DNA of 64,000 nucleotides from Druceiella hillmani (GCA_039881145.1 JAYKKI010000005.1:24671501-24735500), one strand, 5' to 3'; positions 35,476-49,452 are shown, numbered from the stretch's first letter. Notes: generated by a model from the sequence alone, not told the origin. Numbers and translations are program-made.

Positions 35476-36374
35476 ATGTTGTAACTTATCTTAAACTCCA
35501 AGTGTGTATTCCACAAACTCAGAAAGATACGAGGATGTAGATAGGGAGTTTGAAAATTTGCCAATTTAATTAAAGTATCACGATATGCGAGAGAAAAGTA
35601 CAGCCATAATCATAAAAAATGCATAGACCACTAAATTCCAAAGAGAATGCTAACATAAATACCAGATTTGCAGTAAAAACAAAAATTGAATCAAATTTCA
35701 ACGTCTACACCAAAATAACGGCGGTTGTGTCCGACAATACAGTTTCTTCTTTTACAGAACTTCTTATTTCCAACATTGCAACAGACACCATTCAAACAAC
35801 TGATTAACGATTTCAGCATACTTGACAAAAATAACCGAGCAGTCTATTTTTCCGAATTACTTTATTTTTACGGTCACAACTCGGCCTTTCTTCACAATAC
35901 ATATAAGACACCCATCGTAAATCACGATACGCGTCGTGTAACAATTACCGCTTTTATTTGTTTTTTTTTTGTCACAAATAAATCACATTACCTACAAAGG
36001 AAAAGAGTATATAACATTTATGTTGCGTAATTGCGATATGCGATATTTGTTAAAGCTTTTGTTAAGTCTTATTACGTATTTCCTTAAGTCTTATTACGTT
36101 TCGTTATAAATACTTTACGATTTTTATCTAATTTTCAGCTTCATATTTACTTTATGTATCTTGGCTTTATTAAATTAGTAAATCAATTGAGTTTTTTTAT
36201 GTTTCCTTTTACCCATTACAACAGATTTGGAAGAGAGTGCCTTTATATTTTGGTCATAATATATTAAAAAAATTCACATGAAATAACTTGAGTCGCCCAA
36301 GAATGCTAATAAATTGAACCATTCCACAACATCAAAATGAACAATTATTTCAGCTCAACCAGGTCTCAAGTCCA
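35476..36374. other. Downstream of the LTR-like segment, no gene recognised
   Basis: Two overlapping frames (35619-35807 and 35725-36030) give peptides without known motifs. A short direct repeat (AAGTCTTATTACGT twice) lies near 36065-36100. Confidence 0.4.
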
Positions 36375-36845
36375 TATGGATATTATCATAACTAGGAGCC
36401 CAGTAATAAATAACTACCATATCTAGCAGCCCAGTAATATATAACTACTATATCTATATGCACAAACATTTCTAGCAACCCAGTAATATATAACTACCAT
36501 ATCTATATGCACTACCATATCTAGCAGCCCATAATATATAACTAATATATCTATATGCACTACCATTTCTAGCAGCCCAGTAATATAGAACTACCATATC
36601 TATATCAGGCACTCTATATCAAGCAGACCATTAATATATAACTACCATATTTATATGTATCAAGTAGACCAGTAATACGTAACTGCCATATTTATATGGA
36701 CTACCACCTCAAGCAACCCATATCTAGCAGCCCAATAATATATAACTACAATATCTATATGGTAGTGCCATACCTAGGAGCCTAGTAATATGCAACTACC
36801 ATATCTATATGCACTATCATATCTAGCAGCCCAGTAATATATAAT
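36375..36845. repeat. Degenerate minisatellite, unit about 49 bp, about 8-9 copies
   Basis: The unit reads roughly ACTACCATATCTATATGCAC, TACCATATCTAGCAGCCCAG, TAATATATA. Units differ by substitutions, short deletions and partial internal copies. There is no conserved palindromic repeat with unique spacers, so this is not a CRISPR array. Confidence 0.92.
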
Positions 36846-38828
36846 TCGAATAAAGATACATTGATGAGGTACAAAAAAGAACCACTGATGGAGTACAAAA
36901 AAGTCCAGCAGAAGCTTGGAAAATGGAATGTGATAAAAAAGCTTTTAATATTTTGTCTTTTATTCTACGTACATGGAAGAGCAGAAAAAAGCCAGTAAAT
37001 GCAAATTACGTTGACAGATGATACACATCATTTTATCATTTCATCCATAGCAATTTGTTAATGCTGTATTTGTTAGTTTTTAGATGCTATTTAAATACAG
37101 TTTTGACGAAGTCGCCTTTTATTCTGCTATGGGATATATTTCTTTTAACAATTTGAGAAAAACTTATCGTTCAAATGAAATACGGACAACATTTTAAATG
37201 TACTTAAATGTTGATATTATGTATTTCGTACACTAATATCGATTATTATATAATATTTTCAAAATGCTATATTTTAATGGAAATTAAATATTTAAAAGAA
37301 TTAACCAATTGCATGCCAGTATCCACACAAAAATGGCATCTGACATTGTCTATATCTCTTTAATTTGTTCATACTTTGTATATACCGATATAATTTTATC
37401 TTTTATAATACTTGTATCCAAAATTTTTCGAATCCGTAGCTGCGAAATTACAGGCAGAAAGACGTCAATCTAAAGTTTAATATTTCACGATCGGAAGTTA
37501 AAAATTAAACATAGTGAATAGGAACCAAGTGAATGGTATGGTGAATGGAAATGGTGAATGGATTTAATTTTTAAAGACCTATCCAACTATGTACCACTTT
37601 ATGGTATAAGCGGAAATATTTTTTTGTTGCTTCCACTTTACATCTATAGGGAAATACATTCAATTTTTGCCACATATTAATTAAGATCTACATATAAAAC
37701 ATTCAATGAAAAGAAATCATGAACTTACATTTAAACTACGGAAACTGTGGGACCGTGATGGACTGACGACTGACTGGACAAACGGACGGGCGCAGAACAA
37801 TTGTGAGTGTTTCTTGTTTTATTGAAGAGCCCGAAAATTGAACAATTTCGAAATTTAAAACATCAGCTAAATGCATAAATGTTCGTATTTATTACCTATT
37901 AAAGTCATATTAAATAATTATGTCAGATATTTAATATCTATCATGTTTATAATTGTTTACAGCGCAATGAGGTTTCCCATGTCGCTGTTACAAAGTTTTG
38001 TTTTGCTTCACATTATGTAGTTATAGCTTGCGATATGAGATGGCGCCACTGAACTTTTTACACCTCGAACTATGAATTGTTCACGTAGAGTATAACATAA
38101 CTGAAAAATGAGTTTTATTTCTTTCTTCTCGATAATATTTAATATTAGATTTAATTTACTGAACTATTTATATAAAAAGAAATGATAATAATAACTATTG
38201 TACTATCAAATCAGTCTACCAAGAACCAGAGAGTAATGCAAATTTCTAACATTAAAAATGGCAGTTGTTTTAATTATTTGGTAAAATGTAATTCATAAGT
38301 TATAATTTATGTTTTTTTCGTTTTATGCTTTAATCATTTATACCTACAGAGAATATTGTTGATAGCATTTCACTAAAGATACGAATTGTATTATGACAGT
38401 AAAAGTCAAGTTAGCCTTAACATTTTAGCGTCGGACACATCGGCAAGCAGAAAAAATCAATTCAAATGCCATTCGTAATATTAAAGCAGGTAAAAGGAAA
38501 AAGTTCCCAGCAATATCAAAAGGTGAAGGAGCAAAAATATTCCAATAACTCTCTTCGCCTTATGGCTGCTTTTTATCAAACAATTCGGTTTATCACTTTT
38601 TGTTATGAAGCAAATCTTTTAATAAAATTTTTTAAAAATTAAGCAATAAATAACGAATAATATTTTTTTATAAAATGTAATTTGTTTCTTCATAACTTTA
38701 AACTCATTGCAGTATGGAAAATTATATACATTATAACTAGTATATGCACTGACAGTTAAACATTTTGAGACCACGTTAATAATTCCCCTAAGTTGGAATT
38801 AAAATTTAAAAAATACGGTAAACCGAAT
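36846..38828. other. AT-rich stretch, no gene seen
   Basis: A patch at 37740-37800 (GACTGACGACTGACTGGACAAACGGACGG) faintly recalls the 3' signature of the dispersed repeat family but is too short to assign. No gene was recognised. Confidence 0.45.
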
Positions 38829-38871
38829 GCGAGTACAACTCACACTCGGCCGGAATGGGAGTTGTATTCGC
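38829..38871. repeat. 13-bp inverted repeat beside a microsatellite
   Basis: GCGAGTACAACTC (38829-38841) faces GAGTTGTATTCGC (38859-38871) with one mismatch across a GC-rich loop (ACACTCGGCCGGAATGG). It sits about 30 bp before a long TA tract and may be part of a small mobile or dispersed element. Confidence 0.8.
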
Positions 38872-38894
38872 ACACGATGGGTTCCATAGCACCG

Positions 38895-38899
<5 letters not shown>

Positions 38900-38974
<75 letters not shown>
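38900..38974. repeat. (TA)n microsatellite
   Basis: About 75 bp of uninterrupted TA dinucleotides. Open frames on both strands through it are artefacts. Confidence 0.97.
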
Positions 38975-38977
<3 letters not shown>

Positions 38978-38984
38978 AGTCTAG

Positions 38985-41900
38985 CGTTACGCGAACGGTG
39001 ATTTTTTGATTATTTTGTAATTTCATTTCGTTCTTGAACAATTTTATAAATTATCAATTTGTTCAATACATTAAATATTTTACGTTTAAAGTGAATAAAA
39101 TTGTAAATTCATTTTAGAGTTCATATTTTGTGAATTTGAAGTTTTACTTCAGTCGTGTGGTCTAAAGTACATTCGTTTTTTTTTTAATTGGCCATACGTT
39201 TCACAAAGAAATAATACGGTTTACCATCGTTTGGTCATACACGACTGTTTAAAGAGCACTTGAGATGCTTTTTCATGTTTTTTGATCGAAGTTGTCGTTT
39301 TAAAATAGCAATGCGAACAATTAATTTAATGCTTCCTAAATGCTGTTTCACTATTGTCAGAGATACATGCTTTGAACGAATTTCATTAAATCTTTATGGA
39401 TATGGATACACTTGTTAGTTTAAATGTAACTATCGTTAATATGATACGGCGCCAGTAAAATTATTTTCAAGTAATTTTCATGTCACTAAAAGTAGCCAAG
39501 CAAGGTATTACGAGACAAGAATAGAATTACATGTATCACTGAAATTTAAAATAACAATGAAAAAAATATTAAAATCTATGAGAGGAAGTCAATTAATTAA
39601 TATCGATGAAGGTGAAGGAAATGAAAAAAATGGTGAAAAATTCGACACCATTTTTCATGTTTTTAACTTGAGGATATAAGCTCGTGAATATTCCCATTAA
39701 TCGTGCATAATTTGAGTATCGTAATACAACATTTTTCTTAAAATAGTGTTTGTAAATATTAATAGAATTTTTCACAACCGCACCATCTAGGGGTAATTAA
39801 TGTTGACCAATATTTTTTTTAGTCGTATACTTTTTGAAATATAAGAGCTAATTCAATAAGAAATTCTTTGAGAATGAATTATTATAAACCGTGTATATGT
39901 GCCAAGGCCAACGTAGTTAACCATACTGTTTTAAGTGTACACCCAAAACATGTGAATATTAATAGATGCTAATCCAATCTACACAAAATAAATTCCCAAA
40001 TAATCAATTCGAGATAGTTTATACTACCAGTCTTACTTCAACTTATGGATGCAAACAATACAAGTCGTAGTAGTAACTAGCATTTTTGATCGAAACTGTT
40101 TGTTGGACCCTGTTATTTCTCGTTGATGAAGTTAACAGAGTTCATAGAATTCTTTTGATCCTTTAATTTCAATCTTTGTATAAATTTAAATTACTTGTTT
40201 ATTAATTTTTTTTGTTTCTATGATATAACGATTTAGACTTTTAATTGAACTTCCTGTGAGGACAAATAATTTTATATTCTGCATTATTTCTGCTATATTT
40301 TGCAATAACTGTAATAATAAGTTTTATTACAATAATATAGGCTTTTAAATATGGGTAATGATGGTGATATTTTGTTAATTTTGTAACTAATATTTTCTTT
40401 GAAACACACAGGCATTTAGTTGACACATTTTATCATGTGTTAATATCTATATGGTTATAATTCGTGTAAGCATTGCCAAAATTTGATAGTTTATAGCTAG
40501 CGTCCAACGTTAACTAGGGATACTTAGTAACTTCATCGTGCTTCAACAAATGACAATTTATTTGGACTTCTCTCTATAATTTCATCGAATAATTTAATAG
40601 TGAGCAATTTTACATTGATCTTTTAATGGATTCAGATTAAATTTGTTTGGATTTGAGATTAAATTTCTGCCACTAAACAACATTCAACGCATACGTCACC
40701 GAAATTCTGCTAGTAGAACTATAGAATTAAAACAAGCTAGTCAAACATATGTGATAATTCACTGATTTAATTCAAGTGAATTATTTATTTATCGAATGAC
40801 CTAGGCAAACTGTATATACCAACTTTTTCTTTAAATATTTTAATTCATGGCTAAGTATAAAGAATATAAAATATTTGCATTCCATTTCAAAATAATATGT
40901 TGTTTTTTCTAAAGAGTAACATAAGTTAACCTGGCTATAATTCTATTATCGCGCTACAGTCCATCTAGAATTCGGGCTGTCTTCAATATTATGTATTTAA
41001 ATTCTAAATGGCCTCTCGATTTTTCTTTCCACTCATGCATTCACTTACTTCACAGACACTCTAACACCCTCTTCCTATCTAAGCCTGAGATGCCCAGGAA
41101 GGTGTCTGCTGTTTGGCCTCCAACCGTAGAATTTCGATAGAGTTTTTGTGTCAACCGTTCTTTTTGGGTAACTTTTCCATAGAATCGGACTTTCTTTATC
41201 TCTTCGACAGCCCTTGGTTATATATTAAGTGGATATAGTCCTTGATTTCATATTATGTATCTTCTTTACGTATAGGCACAAAATTATTTCTTGGCTCCTA
41301 AAATAAATAAAATGTACTTAAAAAAATATCTGGCAGTAAAAAACGCGACAATTTAGTCTTGATAATTTAAATTAATGTGGAAATTACGTTGTAATATACG
41401 ATTTAAAATTTTCTAACTTTTTGAATGAATTTCAGCGCAACCGATTTTCGTCTTGTTGAAGAAAAAAAAATCTCTCGTTCCTTATTTACATAATGGATAA
41501 TAAATTGTAATCTAATCGATGTACTCGATGACTCATATCGATATACACTATTTTTCTACTTTTTCTAGTGGACATAGTAATTCGACTTAAATTATGAAAA
41601 TCTAAGAGATAAAAAAGTACAAAAATGTGTTTACTAAAAGAAGCAAATAATCAGTTTACTGAAAGAATCCGCATCTTTGGTATTTTATAAAGAATGGTTA
41701 GGGAAATATTACAATTCAATTTTATTTTTTATCACCAATAAAATACAATCAAATCTAATATATGGCACTATTTAATCGTTTTGTTTTAAAAGTAAAAGCC
41801 ATTTTTTGTATTTTAAAAAATATTAACTCCCATCATTAAAGTTTTCTTTATAAATATCAATGATTTCATGAATTATGTCTTATCAAGCAAAATTATAATA

Positions 41901-43720
41901 AAATAGCCGTATAACAGCCTGCAGCAACATTTTAGCCATTATAATTTTTGCTGAAAATAAAATCAATCAAAAGAACAAAGAGGAACTATCCGATTTTCAG
42001 TAATATTAATTAATGAAAAGTCAGTACGAGTATTGAACTCTCACTAAGAGAGTTTCATACACATATTTACATTTATAAACGTTTAAATATTGTATAGTAT
42101 TTCCATTAGTCTATTTATAAATATTAACTTTTCATGGGGTAAGTACATTGCCTACTAAATTCTTCATTAAACTTAGTGCAGACTTAAAAAGAATATAAAA
42201 TCTTGGATAATATCTGTACTTTTTCTGTAATTTTCTAGTCAAATTTTAAAATTTTTGTAACGATTTTCTTTTCCATAGTTTTTAGAGAGAGGTGGAGTGT
42301 ACGTGTTTTTTAGAATAAATATTAAAATATGCAATTTGAAATGATAACAAAAATACCTTTGCATTTCTCCTAATAAGCCCTTTCAAATGACATGAAAAGT
42401 AAAAAAAAATTGTTTAAGGCTGGTTGAAAAATTATATAATCCATTGATCTATGAAAACAACATAATAAAATAGGTAAAAAAATGTTTTACACGCCTATAA
42501 TATGTGCTTATAATGAAGTGGAGAGTTCCAGACGATGGCCACGTTTATTTCAAAAGAATTTTTAAAAAGGAACAAATCCGAATAAGTTTATTACTTCAAG
42601 AAATTAGACGGCAATATAGACGTTAGTCAGTAGACGTTACTGACATACAACAAAAAATCGCTTAATCGTTTGGCATGCACTAGTTGCCAAAAGTTTGAAA
42701 CTATCTGTGAAAGCCTTTTGTTCTCCCTGTGGTCCTAATTTTTAATAATAATAATATAATTTATTTGTGGATATAAAATATAACAAAATTTTTTTCAGAG
42801 CTAATGACAAAATAAAAATTAAAAATTAAGGTACACGCCTTAGTTTGAAATTTTTAAAAATTTTATCCACAAAAAGGTAACTAGCTCGGCTTATGTAGTT
42901 ATGCCATAAGCATCACCGACACGGCCAGTTAGCTTTACAAGTATATTATAAAATTTTTCCTTCTTTGGAAAATTAAACCCAGCGGATGATGGATATTTTG
43001 AGAAATGATGTGCCAATCGAATTGGAAAGCATCTTTTCCCAATTGTTAGCGTTACATGAGCAATGTACTATCAAATATTTTATAACTATTTAATAGTAGT
43101 GCATGTCTATATTGCTTATTTTTTTCCGACATGCTTTGAAGCCGTGTTTATGTGTCCATTTACGTGCGGTTTATATTCACTTTTGACTCGGATCCACGCG
43201 GAAAAAACGAATATATATTTTTTTGCTGTTAAGTCTCCAACCATCATATTATTGAAAGTCGCTACATTTCATAGGACATTTCTCAGAACAATGACAAGAC
43301 TTTATATAAACACAAACTTTTATTTAACCAGAAAATGCATAGGGAGAATTAGCAATTATTTTGCATGCGTTAACATAATTATAAGTTAATATTTAGCTAG
43401 CCATAGAATTTCACTCATTTTCATTATTTTAAAATTCGTGTTAAATGGTATATATAGGCACAAGACTTCTGAACCCGTAAGTTTTTACAAACAAAGTTAA
43501 AATGAGAAATTATTAATAACGGGCCAATAATAAATTCGAAAAAAGAAATTAGTTTTAGTATTTACTGATGTACAAGTCACCAGTTTTTTTCATGCTATTT
43601 TAGGCAAGTATAAAAATAATTTATGGAACGTAACATTATATTGCACATCAAATATCCCTGAAAATAATTGGCAAACATTATTGAAAAAAATTTGGCAGGC
43701 CAAAATTATGTGATGATGAT
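38985..43720. other. AT-rich stretch with one GC-richer patch
   Basis: No gene is called. The patch 41070-41220 (CTGAGATGCCCAGGAAGGTG and surroundings) is less AT-rich but gives only short frames broken by stops; it may be an old transposon fragment. The 108-codon frame at 43063-43389 has no motif. Confidence 0.45.
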
Positions 43721-43725
43721 TAATA

Positions 43726-44298
43726 ATGATAGAAGACTTACCTGGAGAAAGCATATTTGGACTAAACGCAAACAGCTGGACATAAAGCTCAGATTGGCTC
43801 ACAGGTCCTAAATCGAGACTTACGCGGGAAAGCAAACTAGCCATCTACAAGTATATCCTAAAACTAATCTGGACATACGGGATTCAGCTATGGGGTACAG
43901 CAAGCAACAGCAATATCGAGATTCTTGAAAGATTCCAGAGTAAAGCACTTAGAGCAATGATAAATACCCCTTACTACGTGAGCAACAAATATATACAAGA
44001 CGACTTAAAAATCAACACTGTTAAGCAGGAGATTGCCAGATATAGCGAAAAGTATCAGAAAAGAATAGCAACACATGTCAATGAGCTGATAACACAGCTT
44101 GAGGGCACAGGAAGTGTCACATACTCCCGTCTCAAACGGCATAGTGTACCTGCACTATCCGCGAGATTTGACAGCAAATGACAGGAACTCGCCTAAACGG
44201 GGTCCTTCTGACCACAAACGACATTAACTTCAACGGATTGGCCCATTGTGTCAACACACAGATTGCCAAGTTACAGACAGAGAAAAAAAAAGATTAAT
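43726..44298 (+). mobile_element. 5'-truncated Jockey-like LINE, 3' end
   Basis: Only the last part of ORF2 plus a short 3' UTR and A-rich tail (GAGAAAAAAAAAGATTAATAAT, about 44280-44298) remain. The coding part is GC-richer than the flanks. Extreme 5' truncation is normal for LINE insertions. The clade is judged from the peptide pattern typical of Jockey-type elements in insects. Confidence 0.85.
43730..44181 (+). pseudogene. Jockey-like ORF2 C-terminal fragment
   Basis: The fragment begins RRLTWRKHIWTKRKQLDIKL, loses frame with a short deletion near 43810, then reads SKLAIYKYILKLIWTYGIQL, WGTASNSNIEILERFQSKAL and RAMINTPYYVSNKYIQDDL. It ends at a TGA (44179-44181). These blocks are the usual post-RT region of Jockey ORF2. 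The RT catalytic core is missing, so it has no activity. The last 74 codons are uninterrupted, suggesting a moderately young insertion. Confidence 0.85.
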
Positions 44299-47200
44299 AA
44301 TACTTATTTGATCTTTTGCTCTAAATATTGCAAAGCCAAACAGACGTCTCCGTCCTATGAATTATTTTAATTGTCATATTAAGTTGGTACCCCGAAATCT
44401 TCATCTCAGTTTATCAGAAGCAGCTCATTGGTAACTAAATAAAATATTTCCACTTCTACCCCAAAGCATTAAGTTATTTGTCCATTGCAGTATAAGAACA
44501 TGATAGCAGTTCTTTCAGATAATGCAAATATGAAATAAAAGCATTCTAAGTTCTCTTCGTGTGCGCGCGAGTGCACGTGGGGGTGCGCGTGCGTGTTCAG
44601 AAGTTCACATTCATATAACGTCCTCATGATGATATATTTGTTTTATAACTGTCATGTAAATTTTATTAAAGAAGCTTGACACAAGAGAATTTAAATGATG
44701 TAAAATGCAGTAAAATATATAATTGTAGACTTCCAAAGAAATCTATCGGACGTATGAATTATAATTAACGTCGTAAGCTCCGTAACAAAAAATGGAAACA
44801 GAACGTTAACAGGGGCAGAACGTTGGAGGCGTAAGATAGGCTTGTGATATGTTTTCCGATAATATCTGATCTTTCTATATCGTTTTCGCTTCGGTAGATA
44901 AGTATTTTGTGTATTTAATCCTAAATACAAAGTAAAGGTAAACATTTTTTATTTGTTATCAAAAGCTCTTTAAAAATTAGTCTTAACCAAATTTTTCGTA
45001 TTAATATATTACTTACGTAAAAGTTCCACATCGCTTCAAAAAAAGCGACCGAGCTTTAAGAAACATAATTTAATGTTCCTGAAAAAACTGTCGACGTCAT
45101 TCCAGAAATATAAACAGTTTCTTGAAGTGTAAAGAAATACCTGCCTTAATGCGCAGCCAGATAAAGTCTCTGCTACTTTAATAAACAATTTTTCATCAAA
45201 TTACTTGCTTATAATGGCAATGTTTTTAAACAAATTTGATCGCAAATAAAATTCATGGGTTAACAGTTAATAAATATTATCTCAGTTAATAAATGTTATC
45301 TCAGAAAATTTTAACATTTATTTGTTTTCTATTTAAATAACCGCTCACAATATTATTGATGAAAAAATATTATAACTAGAGCATATTCTTTTAAATGAAG
45401 TAATAACATATGAAAAATATTACCAACTTATTAAGAAACAGAAATGAAATATAATATTAGAAACAAAAACTCTGATAAATGAGGATAAAAAAAATCATAG
45501 GGGACATTGCAGAGTGAAATTTTCCAAGCTATAACTTTTTTTATTGTTGAATAACGATTCCTCAAATCGTCAAAATAAAGTGCACGTTTTTCCAAATTAC
45601 CGATTTATATTTTATAATTTAATATTATAATTTAATATTAAAAACACCAAATTAAAAGCCCGGCATCAAGCATATACACGTGAACGTATCTACTTATAAA
45701 CTAGTGTCTTAGGGAGGTAAAACAACAAAAAATAGTAAAATAATTCCTTTTGAGGAGACTAGAACTTCGATGCACTTGAAATCTGAATCTTAAGAAAGTC
45801 AGTTCTTTTATTAGTTCTTAAAAATGAGAAAGTGACTTACACAAAATTCGCGTTTATTTTAAAGTAATTTAGTGAATCAAAATAAAAAATATTTGGAAAG
45901 TGGTAAATTAAATTATCTATACTATCAGAAAAAAGGTTTATTGACAAAATACCGATTAAAGTTTCATATTTAGTTTACATAATTATATCTATTTCTTATA
46001 AAAATATTCTTTTGCATCATCAGGCTCATATTTTTAACAATTTTCTAACAATTTTCCTTTTTTTAGAATTAATTTAGAACCATTCACTTAATCTACCCTT
46101 TATCGAGTATCTTTCGTAAACTTGGGAAGCACAGCGCTTGTCTTTCCAGATTGGATTATTGCTTTTATTTCATATATAGAACAGCCGTTTGATGTCTACA
46201 TTTTTTCAATAACTCGCTAGTTTTATAACTTTTTGACTTGATTTAACTAATTAAATTCATATCTGTTATTTTTGCATTTCGATTACAATGTATACAAAAT
46301 ATAACAAAAATTACGTACTCAAAGCAAAAAGACATGTTGAAAATAATAAGCCCATCGGAAATATAAATAATTTAAAAAAGAAATTTTAAATTACTTTATG
46401 ACTCGTCTTTCTGATAACATAACAAAATGATATGTATTGCAGTTTATTTTTTTGTAATAGAATTCGATGTTTGTAATAAACATCTGCTCGTAAGGTGTAA
46501 TTTATTTTTTTAAAAGCTACACTAAAATAAAATATGTGAAACAATAGAGAAAGCAGTGTAGGTATATGAAGAAGAAAAAAGAGTTCGAAGCGTTTTTTGA
46601 ATATTTTGAATAAGATAGTGTAAGAAAGAAGAAAAGCGTAGAAAATAGTTACGTAAAATAAAACTCTTTGACATTTGAAATTGCAAAATGTCACAGGAAA
46701 TTATATGTCATGAAATAAGGAGACTTTTATAACATAAGGATTACGTTAATATGCAAAATACGTCGCCAAAATTTCCTAAATTAATTTTACTTAATATTTT
46801 TTCATATTCACCTTATTCTTACGTAAAAGTTTCCTCACTTCATGCCACCTAACTGTAGAACAAGCTGCACTTTTACATATAAATTTCATTACGCACTTTC
46901 AAAATTCTCAGAAAGTTATATTATCCGCAATTGCTTACCCGTCTTTTCACTTTTCTTATCAGTTAAAGATTACAATTTACTTTACTCAAGAGAAGCCTCG
47001 AATACTTATCGAATTATATTTCTCCAGCCTAGCATTGTTTTCTTCGTCATTTTACGTTATGTATATTTAAACGTAAACCTATTTAGCACCAATTATGTCT
47101 TCCTTTCAGATGACTCCTACGTTTTGCTAATTTTTTGGTTTTCAAAATTATCCATGAATATTTATATAGTAAATGAAGTTTTTTACTTTAATTGACTAAA

Positions 47201-47882
47201 AGACTTATTAAGGCAAATAGATAGCGTGTATTAAAACAATAATTTAGTAACGAATATAGATTGCATATTGTTACATGGGTACATTCTTTTGTGTATTGAA
47301 GGTAATTTCGACCATTTTCTTTCATAACCAAACACGTGCGATACTATAACTGCTTAGTAAATCATCTACGACTAACTTAAACATGTTACTCTTTTGGAGA
47401 AAAATATTTACGCTTTACATTCAACACTTTTAACCTTGTGTCTATTCCTGCGTGAAATAATTTTACGTCACTGAGAATATTTTTATCGATCACAAATAAA
47501 TAACAAGTATCCGCAAGATTATACAAAAGAAAGGCGACAAATCAAAGGGGCCGTTTACTTCTAACTCTAACATCGAAATTTAACCCTTTATCTGATTTCA
47601 ATAAAACATTTACTCGTCGTTATACTTACACTCTGTATTACTTATTCAAAGACCTTTAATGAAATGTCATTTGAAGATAAAATTAAATCAATTGTTTAAA
47701 ATTTAGAGTTGAAATCAACGTAATTTTGCTTATGGCATGTTACACGTATCTCAGTGCTATAATATTTCATTCTCAATATTTTCCCCATCAGACTGATTAT
47801 TATTTCAGTAGGAAGTGAACGACACGTATTTAGATTTTGCAATTATTATTGTCTATAGACACTATAGAAGGTCATAGTTTTC
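44299..47882. other. AT-rich stretch, no gene seen
   Basis: Frames of 102 (minus, 46386) and 117 codons (plus, 46842) are the longest here, but their aromatic- and isoleucine-rich content has no motif or start context; both are judged chance frames. Confidence 0.5.
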
Positions 47883-47956
47883 AAATTTTATTCTATAAAA
47901 GCACCTGCACAAAATTAATAATAATTTTGTGCAGGTGCTTTTATAGAATGAAATTT
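47883..47956. repeat. Near-perfect palindrome, 35-bp arms, 4-bp loop
   Basis: Arms 47883-47917 and 47922-47956 are complementary at 34 of 35 positions (one T/G mismatch at 47889/47950) around the loop ATAA. The inner arm is GCACCTGCACAAAATTA. No transposon end, gene terminator role or flanking repeat explains it. Confidence 0.95.
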
Positions 47957-49269
47957 AAGTAACAATATAATTTAAAATTCCTTTGTGACACAATTACATA
48001 AATAAGACTGCAATAAATTTTTTTATCGTAACGGTAAAAGAAAGTAATATTAAATTTACTGACATTTTTTCAAGTCCAAATTGCCCATGAAAAGATATAT
48101 CAGTATTCTCGCCAAGTTATCAACAGTATAATATGTATTATGTTTACTACATAACCCTAACGAACAACACTGTCACCTACGAAAGTATCCAATGTTCACT
48201 GAATATATACATTAACAATAAATTACTACGATTTGTCTCGTGCACATCACTCGTCATCTCGGCACGTACCCGCAGAGTCGCTTTATTATCTCTATATCCG
48301 GAAAATAGCAGATCAGTGTGAAATGTGCAACTTTATATTACTATTTAAGTACATTTGGACGTACTTTTCCGGAAGGTGTAAGTTGTGTAGAGGATAAATT
48401 ATATTAAGTATTTTCTTTAATGTAATATAAAATTTTCCATGATATTACGTTAGAAAAATGTCAACTGTTAATTGTAAAAAAATCCCGACTCAAATCTAAT
48501 AGAAGCTGATGACCACTGCAAGTCGCAAAAGCATTTATATTTTCTTACGTTAATTGAGTGAAATTAATTAAAACTTTTATAGTAAAATAATGAAATTTTT
48601 ATAGTGAAATTAATGAAATTTTTATATATATTTTAGCTATTAATGTGATATTTATATCTATACTCGTTCTATTTAAATTATTTCACAGGGATTTCATTAG
48701 AAAATAGGAGATATGGAACTCCTCAAATAGAGAAGCCAAATTGACTTTCAAGGTTGGGAGGGGAGGTGATACTTTTATCACTTTCTGGTATTCCCGCATG
48801 TAAAAAAAACAAGAGAGACGCAGTTGATTACCTTTTCCCCTCTCCCCTAATTTCACTCCCATTGGATCTGCTGACGCGAATATGGCACAAACTTATAAAT
48901 TATTATCTCTGGTGTCTCCAATAAACGCTCCGTGTGCCAGCTAGGAACACGTAGCCAGATATTTGCTGAGTATTTACTCCGAATAAGTCATGATTTTTTT
49001 TTAAATCAGAGTCAGGTCGCCATATTAGTTATTTTTTCTTAATTATGACAATATCATCTATCTCTAGATCCTTTAAAAGAGGTACAAGAAAAATAGTTAT
49101 TAACTATTAAAAGTTAATTAGATTTTTCAGTTTAATTTAAAATTAGACGATAAATCATATAACTATTTTATTGGACTTATTTTTGACACCTTTATTGTAG
49201 AAGATAATCCGAAGAAAGTATCTACAAACCAATCGTTTAGATATCTGTAAATACACAAATTTATTAGTT
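47957..49269. other. AT-rich stretch with GC-richer patch, no gene seen
   Basis: A patch at 48720-48960 is GC-richer (GGTTGGGAGGGGAGGTGATA and CCCCTCTCCCCTAATTTC). The two are roughly complementary and could fold. No open frame is supported. Confidence 0.45.
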
Positions 49270-49452
49270 ACAAACTTTAATTACGAGTAAACAAATCGAG
49301 TTAAGGATAGTGCAATTTAAAGACTCATGTTTAATAACATAAGTACGGTTGACAGAAACGAACGACAAAGATATGTATTTTACGAGTACACATATCACAC
49401 GGTTGAGGGCATCTCAATCAAATGTTAATTTGGTTACAATATTTAAATAACA
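49270..49452 (-). repeat. Copia 3' LTR remnant
   Basis: It begins (minus strand) TGTTATTTAAATATTG directly after the AAGGGGATG polypurine tract. The middle part is shared with 52162-52225. The outer end toward 49270 is not sharply defined. Confidence 0.65.

Noticed and set aside
35619..36030. Two frames downstream of the LTR-like segment considered as a gag remnant
   Set aside because: No zinc knuckle, capsid motif or recognisable similarity; kept as unassigned.
36375..36845. Repeat array considered as a CRISPR
   Set aside because: Units are contiguous and degenerate with no unique spacers, and the genome is eukaryotic.
41070..41220. GC-richer patch considered as an exon
   Set aside because: All frames are short and broken by stops, with no matching splice sites; more likely an old transposon fragment.
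43063..43389. 108-codon plus-strand frame
   Set aside because: Amino-acid content is that of chance AT-rich translation; no motif, and it lies just upstream of a LINE relic in ordinary intergenic sequence.
46386..46694. 102-codon minus-strand frame with hydrophobic runs
   Set aside because: Hydrophobic Phe/Leu/Ile runs come from T-rich sequence; no recognisable membrane-protein family.
46842..47195. 117-codon plus-strand frame
   Set aside because: Rich in Tyr, Phe, Ile and Ser as expected from random AT-rich DNA, with no motif and no supporting splice or start context.
48760..48870. Complementary G-rich and C-rich tracts considered as a miRNA-like hairpin
   Set aside because: Pairing is short and interrupted with a long, irregular loop; no mature-arm pattern can be argued from sequence alone.
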